Source: Minwuia sp.
GTDB taxonomy: Bacteria > Pseudomonadota > Alphaproteobacteria > Minwuiales > Minwuiaceae
Reading direction: 5' to 3'
NCBI GenBank assembly: GCA_029213165.1
Contig: JARGNO010000007.1
Span: 1-64,000, forward strand
DNA: 64,000 nucleotides
Shown here: positions 18,758-28,251 of the stretch, in pieces
Layout: each line of letters starts with the position of its first letter
How positions within the stretch are numbered: position 1 is the stretch's first letter
Position numbers and translations under genes: made by a program
Notes under the pieces: generated by a model
Seen by the model: only the letters and a program-made list of their open reading frames with translations
The model's database searches: none
Told to the model about the DNA's origin: nothing

Positions 18758-19204
18758 TCAGACTGAGGCCGTTTCCAGACTCAGGCGACTGAACCGGTCG
18801 GCGGCCATGCGGGCGAACCGGAGCGTCACGGCCTTGCGGCGGGTCCCGTTCAGCTTCAGGTCCGGCGCCTCCCGAACAATGGCGCCATCATAGGTATCGG
18901 CGATGATCAGACCGCAGTCGTCGGGAATGATCTCCGATGGAAAATCGGGGGGTACCGCGAAGAAGAAGCGGTCGCAGAAGTCCCGGTACTCCTGCCACTT
19001 GGCATCCGAACGATAGTCAGCGACGGATGATTTCACCTCCACGATCCAGACCGACCCGTCCCGTCCGATGGCCATCACGTCTGCCCGGCGGCTGTTGCGC
19101 AGGGTGACCTCAGTCAGGGCTGGCCGGTCGTGCTGCGCCAACATGCGCACGACGCCACGGGCAATGGCCACACCATCGGGGCGTATGGGAACATCTGGGA
19201 ACAT
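18758..19204 (-). CDS. mmcB: MmcB-family DNA repair protein
   Basis: This 148-residue protein matches the MmcB family (PF06319), a PD-(D/E)xK nuclease-like fold. The core is RRADVMAIG followed by IVEVKSSVADYRSD and a KW pair, giving the D...ExK arrangement. Segments FFFAVPPDFP and DCGLIIADTYDGA are typical of the family. In Caulobacter the gene is SOS-induced and supports mitomycin C resistance. A LexA-like box with correct spacing is not seen here. It is unrelated to its neighbours. The start may be further downstream, since the first ten residues are not family-like. Confidence 0.87.
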   Translation of the reverse strand: MFPDVPIRPDGVAIARGVVRMLAQHDRPALTEVTLRNSRRADVMAIGRDGSVWIVEVKSSVADYRSDAKWQEYRDFCDRFFFAVPPDFPSEIIPDDCGLIIADTYDGAIVREAPDLKLNGTRRKAVTLRFARMAADRFSRLSLETASV

Positions 19205-19527
19205 ATCATGATCGTTTCAGATATTATGACACAGGGCAATCCCGTATCGCCTCGTGTCTCGAATCAGGACAATGAATCGCGTCTTGCAGATTCGCATTGC
19301 CCAGACCCCGTTGAGAAGGGCCGTGCTCTCGTGCCTTGTGGCCGGATAGCAACAAGATGTGGCACCTGCAGGGGCGGATGACCGTGAAACGATCATGGCA
19401 GGGTCAGCCGTTGCAGCCTCCACGGGCAATGTGATGGCCCGGTATTCTGGCCCGTCTCTTGCTGTAACCGGTCCAGGGACCAATACGAACGCGCTACGGA
19501 ACCGGCGCGACGGGCGGAGCAGGGCAC
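19205..19527. other. 323-base non-coding gap upstream of the RTX gene
   Basis: No supported gene, tRNA or repeat is seen. It must hold the promoters of the divergent mmcB and RTX genes. A TTGCTG hexamer with a poor -10-like AATACG 17 bases later lies near 19460-19490, but this is too weak to call. GGAG at 19516-19519 is the ribosome site of the RTX gene. Confidence 0.5.
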
Positions 19528-22500
19528 ATGACTGACGGCATCATCGGAACACCGGACGCGGACACGCTTGCAGGTACGGAAGCAGACGACATCATCGTTG
19601 GCGGTGGTGACAATGACACCATCGACGGCGGTGCGGGCAACGACAGCATCCGCGGCGACGGTGACAGCGATGGCGGCACGGTCGAGATCCGGGACTTCAT
19701 CATCAATGGCTCGTTCGAGGATGTGGCCGACGGCTCCGGCAGCCCGACCATGCTCTCCACCTTCAACAGCAATGGCGACGACGTGCATGACCGCACGGAA
19801 GTCGGTTTCTACGAGGCCGTGCCCGGCTGGCAGACCAGTGGCGACAATATCGAAATTCACGGGGACTGGACCGGCATCGCGAACTCTCCCGCTGCACTCG
19901 ACGGCAATTTCAAGCTGGGGATCGATGGTGGTGGCACCGACCCCTTCTTCAACAACACGAACGTCTTCCAGGATGTCGAGGGACTGCTGGATGGCGAGAG
20001 CTACACGCTGAACTTCTCCCTGCTGAACCGCGACGGCGATTATGGCGATGTGGTGAAGGTCTATTTTGGCGGCGAGAAGATCGCGACCATCGAGCAGACC
20101 TCCACCGACTGGTGCGAGTACGAGTTCGTGGTCGAGGGAGGTGCCGGTGACGGCTGCGACCAGCTCGAGTTCAGGATCTGGACCTACGACGAGCATGCGA
20201 TCTTCATCGACAGCGTCTCCCTGGTCGGCCCGGCGAATGTCGTGGTCGAGGATGTGCCCGGCGATGACGTGATTGCCGGTGGTGCCGGTGACGACACCAT
20301 CGATGGTGAGGAAGGCAATGATGTCATCGACGGTGGCGAAGGCGCTGACCTGATCGACGGCGGTGAAGGCAACGACACCCTGAACGGCGGTGCGGACGGC
20401 GAAGGTTCCGGTTCCGGTGGCGGCGAGGAATTCTGCGCCGAGAACGGCATTGCGGGCTTCGATGCGGTCGGCGTCAGCCTGTCCGGCACCGACTTCGACG
20501 GCAGCCCTGCCACCGTGACCGACACCAGCCATGGCATCGGTGTGGCGGGCGGCAGTCCGGTCGGTGAGCAGATCAATCATTCCAGTTCCGGCGAGAGCCA
20601 GACGCTGACGGCCGACTTCGGCCAGAACGTCGACAGTGCGACAGTGACGGTCACGCATTTCTTCCCCGACGAGGGCAATGGCGGAGAGACCGGACAGTGG
20701 CGTGCCCTGGACGCGGACGGCGTTGAGGTCGCGACCGGTACCTTTGGCCCGGACGACGTGATCACCGATCATGATCTGGGCGACATTCCTGCAGTGGGCC
20801 GCTTCACCATCGAAGGCATCGGCGAATTCGCCTCCATCGAACTTTCGGCGCTGCCCTATGCGGATGGCGACGATGTCGGTGGCTCGGATTCCAGCGACTA
20901 TTTCCTCTATTCCATCAAGTTCACCACGCCCGCTGTCGCCGATGACTGCGGTGATGGCGACAGCGACACCGTCCATGGCGGTCTGGGCGATGACGAGATC
21001 AACGGCCAGGGCGGCGATGACGCGCTGTTCGGCGACGACGGCAACGATCTGATCGACGGTGGCGCGGGCAACGATGTGATCGACGGCGGTGCTGGCAACG
21101 ACACGATCACGGGTGACAGCGGCACCTCTTCCGGGGGTGTGCAGCAGATTGCCATCCCGCAGGGCGAGAACGGTCTCTATGACGTGGCGGGCCGTGACAG
21201 CATCACCCTGACGATGGATTTCCTGGGCGGTGAGGCGGCGTTCAACAACAGCTTCGGCTTCTATCTGGCTGACGGGACCGGCGCGCCGATCTCCGGTGAG
21301 GTGGTCAAGGCGGACGTCAAGACCTCCGACGCTGGTGAAGGCGCGGATGTCCTGACCTTCACGCTGAACGCCGCGCAACTTGGCGGTGCGGCGCAGCTTG
21401 GCCTGTTCCTGATCCCGAACGGCGGCAGTCTGAACGCCGGACTGGCCGATGGCGATGCCGTGACCTTCGCGGACAATGGCAGCGGCGAACTGCAGGCCCT
21501 GGTTGATGGCACCCCTGTCTTGGCGGAGGCTGGCCATGGCCCGGTCTTCTTCTCCGACGCCAGCCTGAACGGTGATGGTGTCGATCATGAGAGCGACAGC
21601 GAACTCGCCGGCAACTCCAACTGGGAAGATCTGGAGAACGGCGGCGACAACGACTTCAATGACGTCAACTGGCAGGTCGATGTCACGACGACGGAAGTCT
21701 GCGAGACCGGCCATGACGACACCATCAATGGTGGTGAGGGCCATGACCTGATCGCGGGCAACGAAGGCGACGATTCCCTGACCGGCGACCTCGGCTGTGA
21801 CACGCTTTCGGGCGGTGAGGGCGACGACATCCTGGCGGGCAACGCCGGTGCGGACGTGATGGATGGCGGTGCCGGTACCGACACTGCCGACTATTCCGCC
21901 GCACAGGGTACGGTGCTGGTCAGCCTGAACGACGGTATCGCGGAGAAGGATGGCGACGGCTGGATCGACAGCCTGGCCAATATCGAGAACCTGACCGGTT
22001 CCGATCACAATGACTCCTTGCTGGGCGACAGCGGTGACAACGTCATCCTCGGCGGTGAGGGTGATGACACCATCGACGGCTTCGGTGGCGCGGACACCAT
22101 GGATGGTGGCGCGGGCAGCAATACGGTGTCGTTCCAGAGTGCCGATGGCGGTGTCCTGATCGCGCTGCAGAACAATCTGGCGCAGGATGCCGACGGTCTC
22201 GACATTTCCCTGACCGGCTTCAACAGCGCCATCGGCTCGGACTTCGATGACCGCATCACCGGCAATGATGCCGACAACACCCTGATCGGTGGCGGTGGCA
22301 ACGACGACATTCGCGGCAATGATGGCGCGGACCTGATGTATGGCGATGGCGTCACGCAGAGCTTCGGCGATACCGACACGCTGATCGTTCATGCCCATGG
22401 TTCGCCGCTGGACGGCGTCTTCCCCGTCATGGAAGTCTCCGTCGGCGGCGTCGTTGTCGGCACGGCGCAGGTGACCCAGTCCCTCAGCGCCTATGATTTC

Positions 22501-24834
22501 GACATTTCCGGCCTGACCGAGGCGCAGCGCGCAGGTGAGGTCAAGATTAGTTTCCTGAACGATGCCACTGACGGCGGTGACTGCGACAATTCCTTCGGTC
22601 CGGAAGGCAATGAGGACCGCAACCTGTTTGTCGAAGCCATCGAGTTCAACGGGGCCCTGACCGACGCATCGGCGGGGGAGCTCTCCTTTGAACCGGACCA
22701 GTTCGTCAGCTACCAGTCCGGTGGCGCGAACTTCGCGGTCGAGGACATCAAGAAGGAGATCAACGACTCCGGCGCGGATCGCCCGAACGGTGGCAACGTC
22801 TACACCGGATTCGTGGTCTTCGCCGGTCTGCCGACCGAAGCTCCCTTCGATGGTCCGAACTCCGACTTCGTCATCGGCAATGATGGCAATGACACCCAGT
22901 TCGGCGGCTTCGACGCGGACACTGTCTTCGGTGGACAGGGTGACGACTGCCTGTTCGGCGGCGATGGCGACGATCTGGTCTGTGCCTTCGAGGATGATGA
23001 TGAGGTCTACGGCGGTGCCGGCAACGATTTCGTCGAGGGCAATAGCGGCGATGACAGCGTCTTTGGCGGCGATGGCGATGACAAGGTTGCGGGCAACGAC
23101 GGCACCGACACGATCTTCGGCGACGACGGCAATGACGATGTTGATGGCGGCGCGGGTGATGACTTCGTGTTCGGCGGGTCCGGCGCCGACTCTGTTGGTG
23201 GTGGTGACGGCAACGACGTGGTCCATGGCGACGCCGATGACGACACTGTGCGCGGCAACAAGGGTGATGACACCCTGTTCGGCGATGGCGGTGCCGACAG
23301 CCTGCTTGGCGAGACCGGCAACGACCTGATCTTTGGCGGCGTCGGCAATGACACGGCCAAGGGCGACGCAGGCGATGACACCCTGGTGGGCGACGCGGGC
23401 GCTGATTTCCTGGACGGTGGCGATGGTGCCGACAGCCTGGTCGGCGGCGAAGGCAATGACATCCTGCGCGGACGTGCTGACGATGACGTGCTCGACGGCG
23501 GCGTCGGCTCTGACGTCGTCAAGGGTGACGGCGGCAATGATGTCGTGTCTGGCGGCGATGGCGATGACCAGGTCGAAGGCGGCGACGGTGACGACACGGT
23601 CGACGGCGGCGACGGCACCGACAAGGTTCTGGGCGATGCGGGCAACGATCTGGTCTCCGGTGGTGCCGGCGACGACACCGTGCGCGGCAATTCCGGCAAT
23701 GACACGCTGCTTGGCGGTCTGGGTGCCGACTTCATGGAAGGCGGTGCGGACGACGACCGGGTCGAGGGTGGTGACGGCAACGACACCATGCGTGGCGACG
23801 GTGGCCGGGATGAACTGTTCGGTGATGCAGGTGAGGATGTGCTGCGCGGCGGTGAAGGCAATGACACCATGCACGGTGGTCTTGATGCCGACTTCATGAG
23901 TTCTGACAACGGCGACGATGTGCTGTTCGGTGACGAGGGCGCGGACAGCCTGCGCGGTGGTGACGGTGACGACACGCTGACCGGTGGTGAAGGTGACGAC
24001 AACCTGCGCGGCAACCTGGGCAACGACCAGCTCGACGGCGGCGTCGGCAATGACTTCATGGACGGCGAGGATGGCGACGACGCCCTGTTCGGCGGTCTGG
24101 GCGATGACGTGCTGCGTGGCAATGATGGCGAAGACACCATCGAGGGCGGTGAAGGTGCCGATCGCATCCGTGGCGGCCTGAACGGGGATGACCTGTTCGG
24201 CGGTGGCGGCGATGATTTCATCAATGCCGATGGCGGCAGGGACTTCGTTGATGGCGGCGACGGCGATGACGAGCTGTTCGGTGCCGGTGGCGACGACACC
24301 CTGCTGGGTGGTGCCGGAAATGACCGCATCCGCGGCCAGGATGGCGCCGACAGTCTGGATGGCGGCGCGGGTGATGACTTCATGACCGGTGACAATGGCG
24401 ACGATTTCATGGCCGGTGGCGATGGAAACGACGACCTGCGCGGCAATGTCGGCTTCGATACCCTGTTCGGTGGCAATGGCTCTGATACGCTGACCGGCGG
24501 CAACGGGCAAAAGGACACCTACCTGTTCGGGCGTCGTACCGACCTGGAAGCCAATGACGACACGATCATCGACTCCGGCGCAGGCAACACGCTGAACATC
24601 TTCGGCGTTGATGACCTGGGTGAACTGGCCTTCTCCGACCTGGGTGACGGCATCGTCAATGTTTCCTTCCTTGACGGTTCCGGTTCGATCACCTTCGACG
24701 CGGATGCCGTGACGGAGCTCAATCTGCTGGATGCGCTTGGTGGAACGGTGACGACGGCAACGACCTTGTTGAACAATGGTCTCGCGGGCATTGACTTGCT
24801 CGACGATGAAAACAACCTGTTGTTTACGATCTGA
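19528..24834 (+). CDS. Giant RTX calcium-binding protein with carbohydrate-binding-like and DUF4114 domains
   Basis: This 1768-residue, very acidic protein is built on GGxGxDxxx nonapeptide repeats, which bind calcium and fold outside the cell. Short repeat blocks alternate with folded modules. Residues about 56-235 form a jelly-roll-like domain (NGSFED, VPGWQT), 305-465 a second beta domain, 535-720 a DUF4114-type domain, and 950-1045 a domain like xylan-binding CBMs. From about 1110 to 1650 there is an uninterrupted array of roughly 60 repeats. There is no N-terminal signal, and the last ~115 residues are repeat-free and end in NNLLFTI, as in type I secretion substrates. No secretion genes are in the window. 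It is probably a surface or matrix protein. Confidence 0.88.
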   Translation: MTDGIIGTPDADTLAGTEADDIIVGGGDNDTIDGGAGNDSIRGDGDSDGGTVEIRDFIINGSFEDVADGSGSPTMLSTFNSNGDDVHDRTEVGFYEAVPGWQTSGDNIEIHGDWTGIANSPAALDGNFKLGIDGGGTDPFFNNTNVFQDVEGLLDGESYTLNFSLLNRDGDYGDVVKVYFGGEKIATIEQTSTDWCEYEFVVEGGAGDGCDQLEFRIWTYDEHAIFIDSVSLVGPANVVVEDVPGDDVIAGGAGDDTIDGEEGNDVIDGGEGADLIDGGEGNDTLNGGADGEGSGSGGGEEFCAENGIAGFDAVGVSLSGTDFDGSPATVTDTSHGIGVAGGSPVGEQINHSSSGESQTLTADFGQNVDSATVTVTHFFPDEGNGGETGQWRALDADGVEVATGTFGPDDVITDHDLGDIPAVGRFTIEGIGEFASIELSALPYADGDDVGGSDSSDYFLYSIKFTTPAVADDCGDGDSDTVHGGLGDDEINGQGGDDALFGDDGNDLIDGGAGNDVIDGGAGNDTITGDSGTSSGGVQQIAIPQGENGLYDVAGRDSITLTMDFLGGEAAFNNSFGFYLADGTGAPISGEVVKADVKTSDAGEGADVLTFTLNAAQLGGAAQLGLFLIPNGGSLNAGLADGDAVTFADNGSGELQALVDGTPVLAEAGHGPVFFSDASLNGDGVDHESDSELAGNSNWEDLENGGDNDFNDVNWQVDVTTTEVCETGHDDTINGGEGHDLIAGNEGDDSLTGDLGCDTLSGGEGDDILAGNAGADVMDGGAGTDTADYSAAQGTVLVSLNDGIAEKDGDGWIDSLANIENLTGSDHNDSLLGDSGDNVILGGEGDDTIDGFGGADTMDGGAGSNTVSFQSADGGVLIALQNNLAQDADGLDISLTGFNSAIGSDFDDRITGNDADNTLIGGGGNDDIRGNDGADLMYGDGVTQSFGDTDTLIVHAHGSPLDGVFPVMEVSVGGVVVGTAQVTQSLSAYDFDISGLTEAQRAGEVKISFLNDATDGGDCDNSFGPEGNEDRNLFVEAIEFNGALTDASAGELSFEPDQFVSYQSGGANFAVEDIKKEINDSGADRPNGGNVYTGFVVFAGLPTEAPFDGPNSDFVIGNDGNDTQFGGFDADTVFGGQGDDCLFGGDGDDLVCAFEDDDEVYGGAGNDFVEGNSGDDSVFGGDGDDKVAGNDGTDTIFGDDGNDDVDGGAGDDFVFGGSGADSVGGGDGNDVVHGDADDDTVRGNKGDDTLFGDGGADSLLGETGNDLIFGGVGNDTAKGDAGDDTLVGDAGADFLDGGDGADSLVGGEGNDILRGRADDDVLDGGVGSDVVKGDGGNDVVSGGDGDDQVEGGDGDDTVDGGDGTDKVLGDAGNDLVSGGAGDDTVRGNSGNDTLLGGLGADFMEGGADDDRVEGGDGNDTMRGDGGRDELFGDAGEDVLRGGEGNDTMHGGLDADFMSSDNGDDVLFGDEGADSLRGGDGDDTLTGGEGDDNLRGNLGNDQLDGGVGNDFMDGEDGDDALFGGLGDDVLRGNDGEDTIEGGEGADRIRGGLNGDDLFGGGGDDFINADGGRDFVDGGDGDDELFGAGGDDTLLGGAGNDRIRGQDGADSLDGGAGDDFMTGDNGDDFMAGGDGNDDLRGNVGFDTLFGGNGSDTLTGGNGQKDTYLFGRRTDLEANDDTIIDSGAGNTLNIFGVDDLGELAFSDLGDGIVNVSFLDGSGSITFDADAVTELNLLDALGGTVTTATTLLNNGLAGIDLLDDENNLLFTI
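23000..24510 (+). repeat. Dense RTX nonapeptide-encoding repeat array
   Basis: Roughly 27-base units encoding GGxGxD nonapeptides run without an intervening domain, with diverged codons so that copies are not identical at DNA level. The GGN-GAY composition also leaves other frames open for long distances. Confidence 0.8.
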
Positions 24835-24922
24835 CCGCTATTAGATGTAACTGTGGTGGGACCGGGTGCCCGCCTGCTTTGACGCGATGATGCGCCCATC
24901 TGAGTTCAGGAGGGACCGAGAC

Positions 24923-25147
24923 ATGACCGAACAACCGATCCAGAAACAGCAGACAGGCTCCGATTCGGCGCGTGCGGGTCGTCGGGCAGCGCTCGCCAAA
25001 CTGGGTCTGGGCGCGGCTGCGGTCTATCTGGCGCCCACGGTGACGCGGCTCGACAGCGCCAAGGCCGCCTTCCCGAGCAATTGTGCGGGTGGCGGTTCCC
25101 AGGCGCCTGCCCCCTCCGGCGGCGGTGGCGGCGGCGGTTGCCAGTAA
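24923..25147 (+). CDS. Small Tat-signal glycine-rich protein, paralogue 1
   Basis: This 74-residue protein has a twin-arginine-like signal (R20-R21, then ALAKLGLGAAAVYLAP) and a likely cleavage site after AKA48. The predicted mature part is only 26 residues, beginning AFPSNC and ending in a glycine run and CQ, with cysteines at 54 and 73. ATG 24923 has AGGAGGG about 9 bases upstream; the frame is open from 24866 but that start lacks such a site. It follows the RTX gene by 88 bases and may be cotranscribed. I do not recognise a named family. The signal region closely matches the next gene. Confidence 0.72.
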   Translation: MTEQPIQKQQTGSDSARAGRRAALAKLGLGAAAVYLAPTVTRLDSAKAAFPSNCAGGGSQAPAPSGGGGGGGCQ

Positions 25148-25323
25148 CCCCCACCAGGGTCGGAACAGCCAACAGTACGCCACAATTCCCGCATCAGGCG
25201 TGATGTGATCTTCATCATTCCACCGGGGCAAATTCCACGTGCGCACCTTGTGTGGTGCATGAGTACCCACCACATGATTCTCCGAGAGCAGAAGATCTTT
25301 CCGCTCTGTCGGAGAAGCTTGCA

Positions 25324-25575
25324 ATGGAAGAGCCGGAACCCACACTGACCCGCCGCACGGCGCTCGTGCGACTCGGGCTCATGGCGACAGCGGCATATTC
25401 TGCGCCCCTGGTTACCCGTCTCGACAGTGCCCGTGCAGCATTTCCCAGCGACTGCGGAGGCGGACCCGGTGTTGGCTTCGGCCGTGGTGGTGGCGGCGGT
25501 CAGGGCGGCGGTGGCGGTTGTGGCGGCGGGACCGCCAACAATCCGGGCAACAACGCCGGCGGCAAGAACAAGTAG
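25324..25575 (+). CDS. Small Tat-signal glycine-rich protein, paralogue 2
   Basis: This 83-residue protein shares the signal and cleavage block of its upstream neighbour: RR at 10-11, then VTRLDSARAAFPSDC. The mature part (about 45 residues) is glycine-rich with cysteines at 44 and 66 and a basic Asn/Gly tail. ATG 25324 has GGAGAAG upstream at good spacing; GTG codons at 25252 and 25255 would add a 24-residue extension and cannot be excluded. Function unknown. The shared two-cysteine, Gly-rich design suggests a structural or modified secreted peptide pair rather than enzymes. Confidence 0.68.
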   Translation: MEEPEPTLTRRTALVRLGLMATAAYSAPLVTRLDSARAAFPSDCGGGPGVGFGRGGGGGQGGGGGCGGGTANNPGNNAGGKNK

Positions 25576-25607
25576 GACGCTCTACGCCTGACCGCCTCTG
25601 AATTCGC

Positions 25608-26402
25608 TCAGTGGCGCTTGCCGGTGAAGTTGGCGGGGCGTTTGGAGACAAAGGCGTCGATGCCTTCCTTGCCGTCGGGCCGGCGCATGGCCTCGGCAAT
25701 GCCGGTCGTTTCCCGCTCCATCTGGCTTTCCAGTGACTCGCTCATGCTTTCCAGGATCAGCGACTTGACCGTGCCGTAGGTGGCGGTCGGGCCCTTGGCC
25801 AGGGTACCTGCCAGTTCCATTGCCTTGTCCAGCATCTGGTCGTCCGGGTGGATGTAGTCCACCAGACCCCAGTCCCGTGCCTCCGCCGCGCTCAGCACGC
25901 GATTGGTCAGCATCAGGTCCAGCGCACGCTTGGTGCCGACGCGGCGCGGCAGGAAATAGGTGGATGACCCATCGGCGGAAACACCTGCGCGGGTATAGGC
26001 GGAGGTGAACTTGGCCGATTCCGCTGCGATGACGATGTCACCCTGGATCGCAAAGCTGAAACCGGCACCCGCCGCAACGCCGTTCACGGCACAGATCACT
26101 GGCGGGTCCATGCGGTGCATCCGCGAGATGGCGCCGTGCAGGAACAGGGTCATGCGCTTGGCCTCCGCGGGCAGGTCATCGCCCTTGGTCTGAAAGTGTT
26201 TCAGGTCACCGCCGGCGGAGAACATCTTGCCCGATCCGGTGAAGACAGCGGCCCGGATGGCTGGATCCTCGTCAATCCGCACGGCGATGTCGAACATCTC
26301 CTCCATCATGCCGAGGTGCATGGCGTTGGCCGCATCGGGGCGGTCGAAGGTGCACAGCGCAACGCCCTCGGTCACCTCGAATTTCATGAATGAATAGCTC
26401 AT
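25608..26402 (-). CDS. Enoyl-CoA hydratase/isomerase family protein
   Basis: This 264-residue crotonase-fold protein has the CoA/oxyanion-hole regions GKMFSAGGDLKHF and NGVAAGAGFSFA. The first catalytic Glu of true hydratases is absent (AIQGD in that place). The second site reads SADGSS, with Asp as in PaaG/isomerase-type members. It may therefore be an enoyl-CoA isomerase rather than a hydratase. GGGGAGG lies upstream of the ATG. Just upstream on the same strand is a TauD-like dioxygenase, with no evident pathway link. Confidence 0.87.
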   Translation of the reverse strand: MSYSFMKFEVTEGVALCTFDRPDAANAMHLGMMEEMFDIAVRIDEDPAIRAAVFTGSGKMFSAGGDLKHFQTKGDDLPAEAKRMTLFLHGAISRMHRMDPPVICAVNGVAAGAGFSFAIQGDIVIAAESAKFTSAYTRAGVSADGSSTYFLPRRVGTKRALDLMLTNRVLSAAEARDWGLVDYIHPDDQMLDKAMELAGTLAKGPTATYGTVKSLILESMSESLESQMERETTGIAEAMRRPDGKEGIDAFVSKRPANFTGKRH

Positions 26403-26445
26403 TGGTCAGATCCTCCCCAGGATGAGTGGTCGGCAGACTGTCGGA

Positions 26446-27282
26446 TCAGGCTGCCTCAAGCGTGGTGCCGGCGATGGTGATGCGATGCATCTCCCTGCGC
26501 TGGCCCTGATAGTCGTTGAGGGCGTAATGCCAGGTGCTGCGATTGTCCCACATGGCGACACAGCCCGGTGTCCAGCGATGCCGGCAGGTGAAATCCGGTT
26601 TCGTGACATGGCCATAGAGGTGGTTCAGCAGCGGCAGGCTTTCCTCCCGCGTCCAGCCCTCGAACCGGATGGTATGGGCCGGGTTCACATACAGGACTTC
26701 CCGCCCGGTTTCCGGATGCTGGATCACGACCGGATGGATCGCATCTGAGAGCGCGCCATCAACCTTCAGCACCTGCTTCAGGTCAGTCCCGTCATAGGCC
26801 CCGCCCGGTCCGTAGATCTGGCGGGAGGAATGCAGCGCGCGCAGCGTGCGCAGGTTGGCCTTCAGCCCCGGCGAAAGCGTGTCGAAGGCCCGTGCCATAT
26901 GGGCAAACATCGTGTCGCCGCCGCTTTCGGGTACATCGCGCGCCACCAGGATCGACCCCAGCGCAGGGGCCGGGTCATATGAATGGTCGGCGTGCCAGCC
27001 GCCGCCGATGTTGGTCCTCTGATCCGCCTCCTTGATCACCACGGCGATTTCCGGGGTGTCATCCAGTTCCGGGAAATGTTCGTTGATGACGATCTCGCCC
27101 CAGCGTCGCGCGAAGGCCAGGTGATCGTCAGTCGTGAAGGACTGATCCCGCAGGAAGATGACGCCATGTTCATGGAAAGCGTCACGGATCAGGCTCAGGT
27201 CGCTGTTGGACAGGCGGGCGAGTTCGATACCGAGAATCTCGACGCCGCAGCCGGGACTGACCGGATGCAGGGATGCGCTCAT
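26446..27282 (-). CDS. TauD/TfdA-family Fe(II)/2-oxoglutarate dioxygenase
   Basis: This 278-residue protein has the metal-binding triad as HxD in WHADHSY and a distal His in RSTWHYALNDY, followed by the 2-oxoglutarate-binding Arg in RREMHRITI. It would hydroxylate an unknown organic substrate with decarboxylation of 2-oxoglutarate. Taurine dioxygenase is one family member, but no taurine transport or desulfonation genes are near, so tauD is not assigned. It precedes the enoyl-CoA hydratase gene on the same strand by 43 bases. Confidence 0.88.
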   Translation of the reverse strand: MSASLHPVSPGCGVEILGIELARLSNSDLSLIRDAFHEHGVIFLRDQSFTTDDHLAFARRWGEIVINEHFPELDDTPEIAVVIKEADQRTNIGGGWHADHSYDPAPALGSILVARDVPESGGDTMFAHMARAFDTLSPGLKANLRTLRALHSSRQIYGPGGAYDGTDLKQVLKVDGALSDAIHPVVIQHPETGREVLYVNPAHTIRFEGWTREESLPLLNHLYGHVTKPDFTCRHRWTPGCVAMWDNRSTWHYALNDYQGQRREMHRITIAGTTLEAA

Positions 27283-27326
27283 GATCTGGTATGACCTCCG
27301 TCTTTCCCCTCGATACCTTCAGCCTA

Positions 27327-28133
27327 TCACACGAAGCCGTAGGCAACAGCCAGCAGGCCCAGTCCCAGGATCACCCGGTAGATGACGAAGATGCCGTAGC
27401 CGGAACGGCGCAGCCAGGCCATCATCAGGGCGATGGCGGGCAGGGCTGTCAGGCAGGCAACCACCATGGCGATGGCAACGTTCTCCGTGAAGGCGGCATT
27501 GCCGCTCTCGACGATTTCCTTCACCGCGTGTCCCCCGGATGCAAGGATCGCGGGAATGGACAGCAGCAGGGAGAACCGCGCAGCCTCCGCCCGCTCGAAC
27601 CCCAGCAACCGCCCGGCGGTCATGGTGATGCCGGACCGGCTGGTTCCCGGAATCAGGGCCAGGACCTGGAAACAGCCAATGGTGAGCGCGCTGCCCGCTG
27701 TCATGTGCTCGATCCGGCGCAGCGTCATGCCGACCCTGTCCGCAAGCCAGAGCAACAGGCCGAACCCCAGCGTTGCCCATGCCACCACCTCGATGGAGCG
27801 GAACATGTCAGTGGCGTTCAGCCAGACCAGCGTTGCCCCGGCGATGACCAGTGGAATGGTGGCGATGATCAGGAACAGCAACATGCGCCCGCCTGCGCTG
27901 CCGCGACCCCGCAGGGCGAGGAAGAAGCCGCCGGTCATCCGCCCGATGTCGCGCCAGCAATACAGCAGCACCGCCACCAGCGTGCCCAGATGCACCGCCG
28001 CGTCCACCATCACGCCCTGATCAGCCCAGCCCAGCAGGTTGGACGTCAGATAGAGGTGCCCGGACGAACTGATCGGCAGGAATTCCGTGACGCCCTGCAC
28101 GACAGCGATGATGATCAGTTGCAGCAGGGTCAT
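27327..28133 (-). CDS. uppP: Undecaprenyl-diphosphatase UppP (BacA)
   Basis: This 268-residue polytopic membrane protein has the two family signatures, QGVTEFLPISSSGHL near the N-terminus and PGTSRSG in the middle. It dephosphorylates undecaprenyl diphosphate to recycle the lipid carrier for peptidoglycan and polysaccharide. ATG 28133 has GGAG at proper spacing; the frame stays open to 28559 but that part overlaps the GST gene on the other strand. It stands as a single gene. Confidence 0.94.
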   Translation of the reverse strand: MTLLQLIIIAVVQGVTEFLPISSSGHLYLTSNLLGWADQGVMVDAAVHLGTLVAVLLYCWRDIGRMTGGFFLALRGRGSAGGRMLLFLIIATIPLVIAGATLVWLNATDMFRSIEVVAWATLGFGLLLWLADRVGMTLRRIEHMTAGSALTIGCFQVLALIPGTSRSGITMTAGRLLGFERAEAARFSLLLSIPAILASGGHAVKEIVESGNAAFTENVAIAMVVACLTALPAIALMMAWLRRSGYGIFVIYRVILGLGLLAVAYGFV

Positions 28134-28251
28134 GGTGGCCACTCCGATGCTTGAATTGTTCGTGTAAGCTCTTATCAAGCGATTGCACAAGCCCCGTGCG
28201 GCGCATGGCCCGCCGCCTGACGCCCAGACTCCGAACCGGAAGGGTAGCCGA

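Noticed and set aside
19185-19206. GAAC-N6-GAAC near the mmcB start as a LexA box
   Set aside because: The alphaproteobacterial consensus is GTTC-N7-GTTC; spacing here is one base short and the site lies within the predicted coding start.
19393-24510. A 1705-codon open frame antisense to the RTX gene, with further long frames on both strands there
   Set aside because: It is a by-product of GGN-GAY repeat codons, which contain no stop in several frames. The antisense product is a low-complexity Val/Ala/Ile repeat with no domain, and the sense frame has clear folded modules and a ribosome site.
23000-24510. Regular ~27-base periodicity that might suggest a CRISPR array
   Set aside because: The repeats are coding, diverged, have no spacers and translate to RTX nonapeptides; no cas genes are present.
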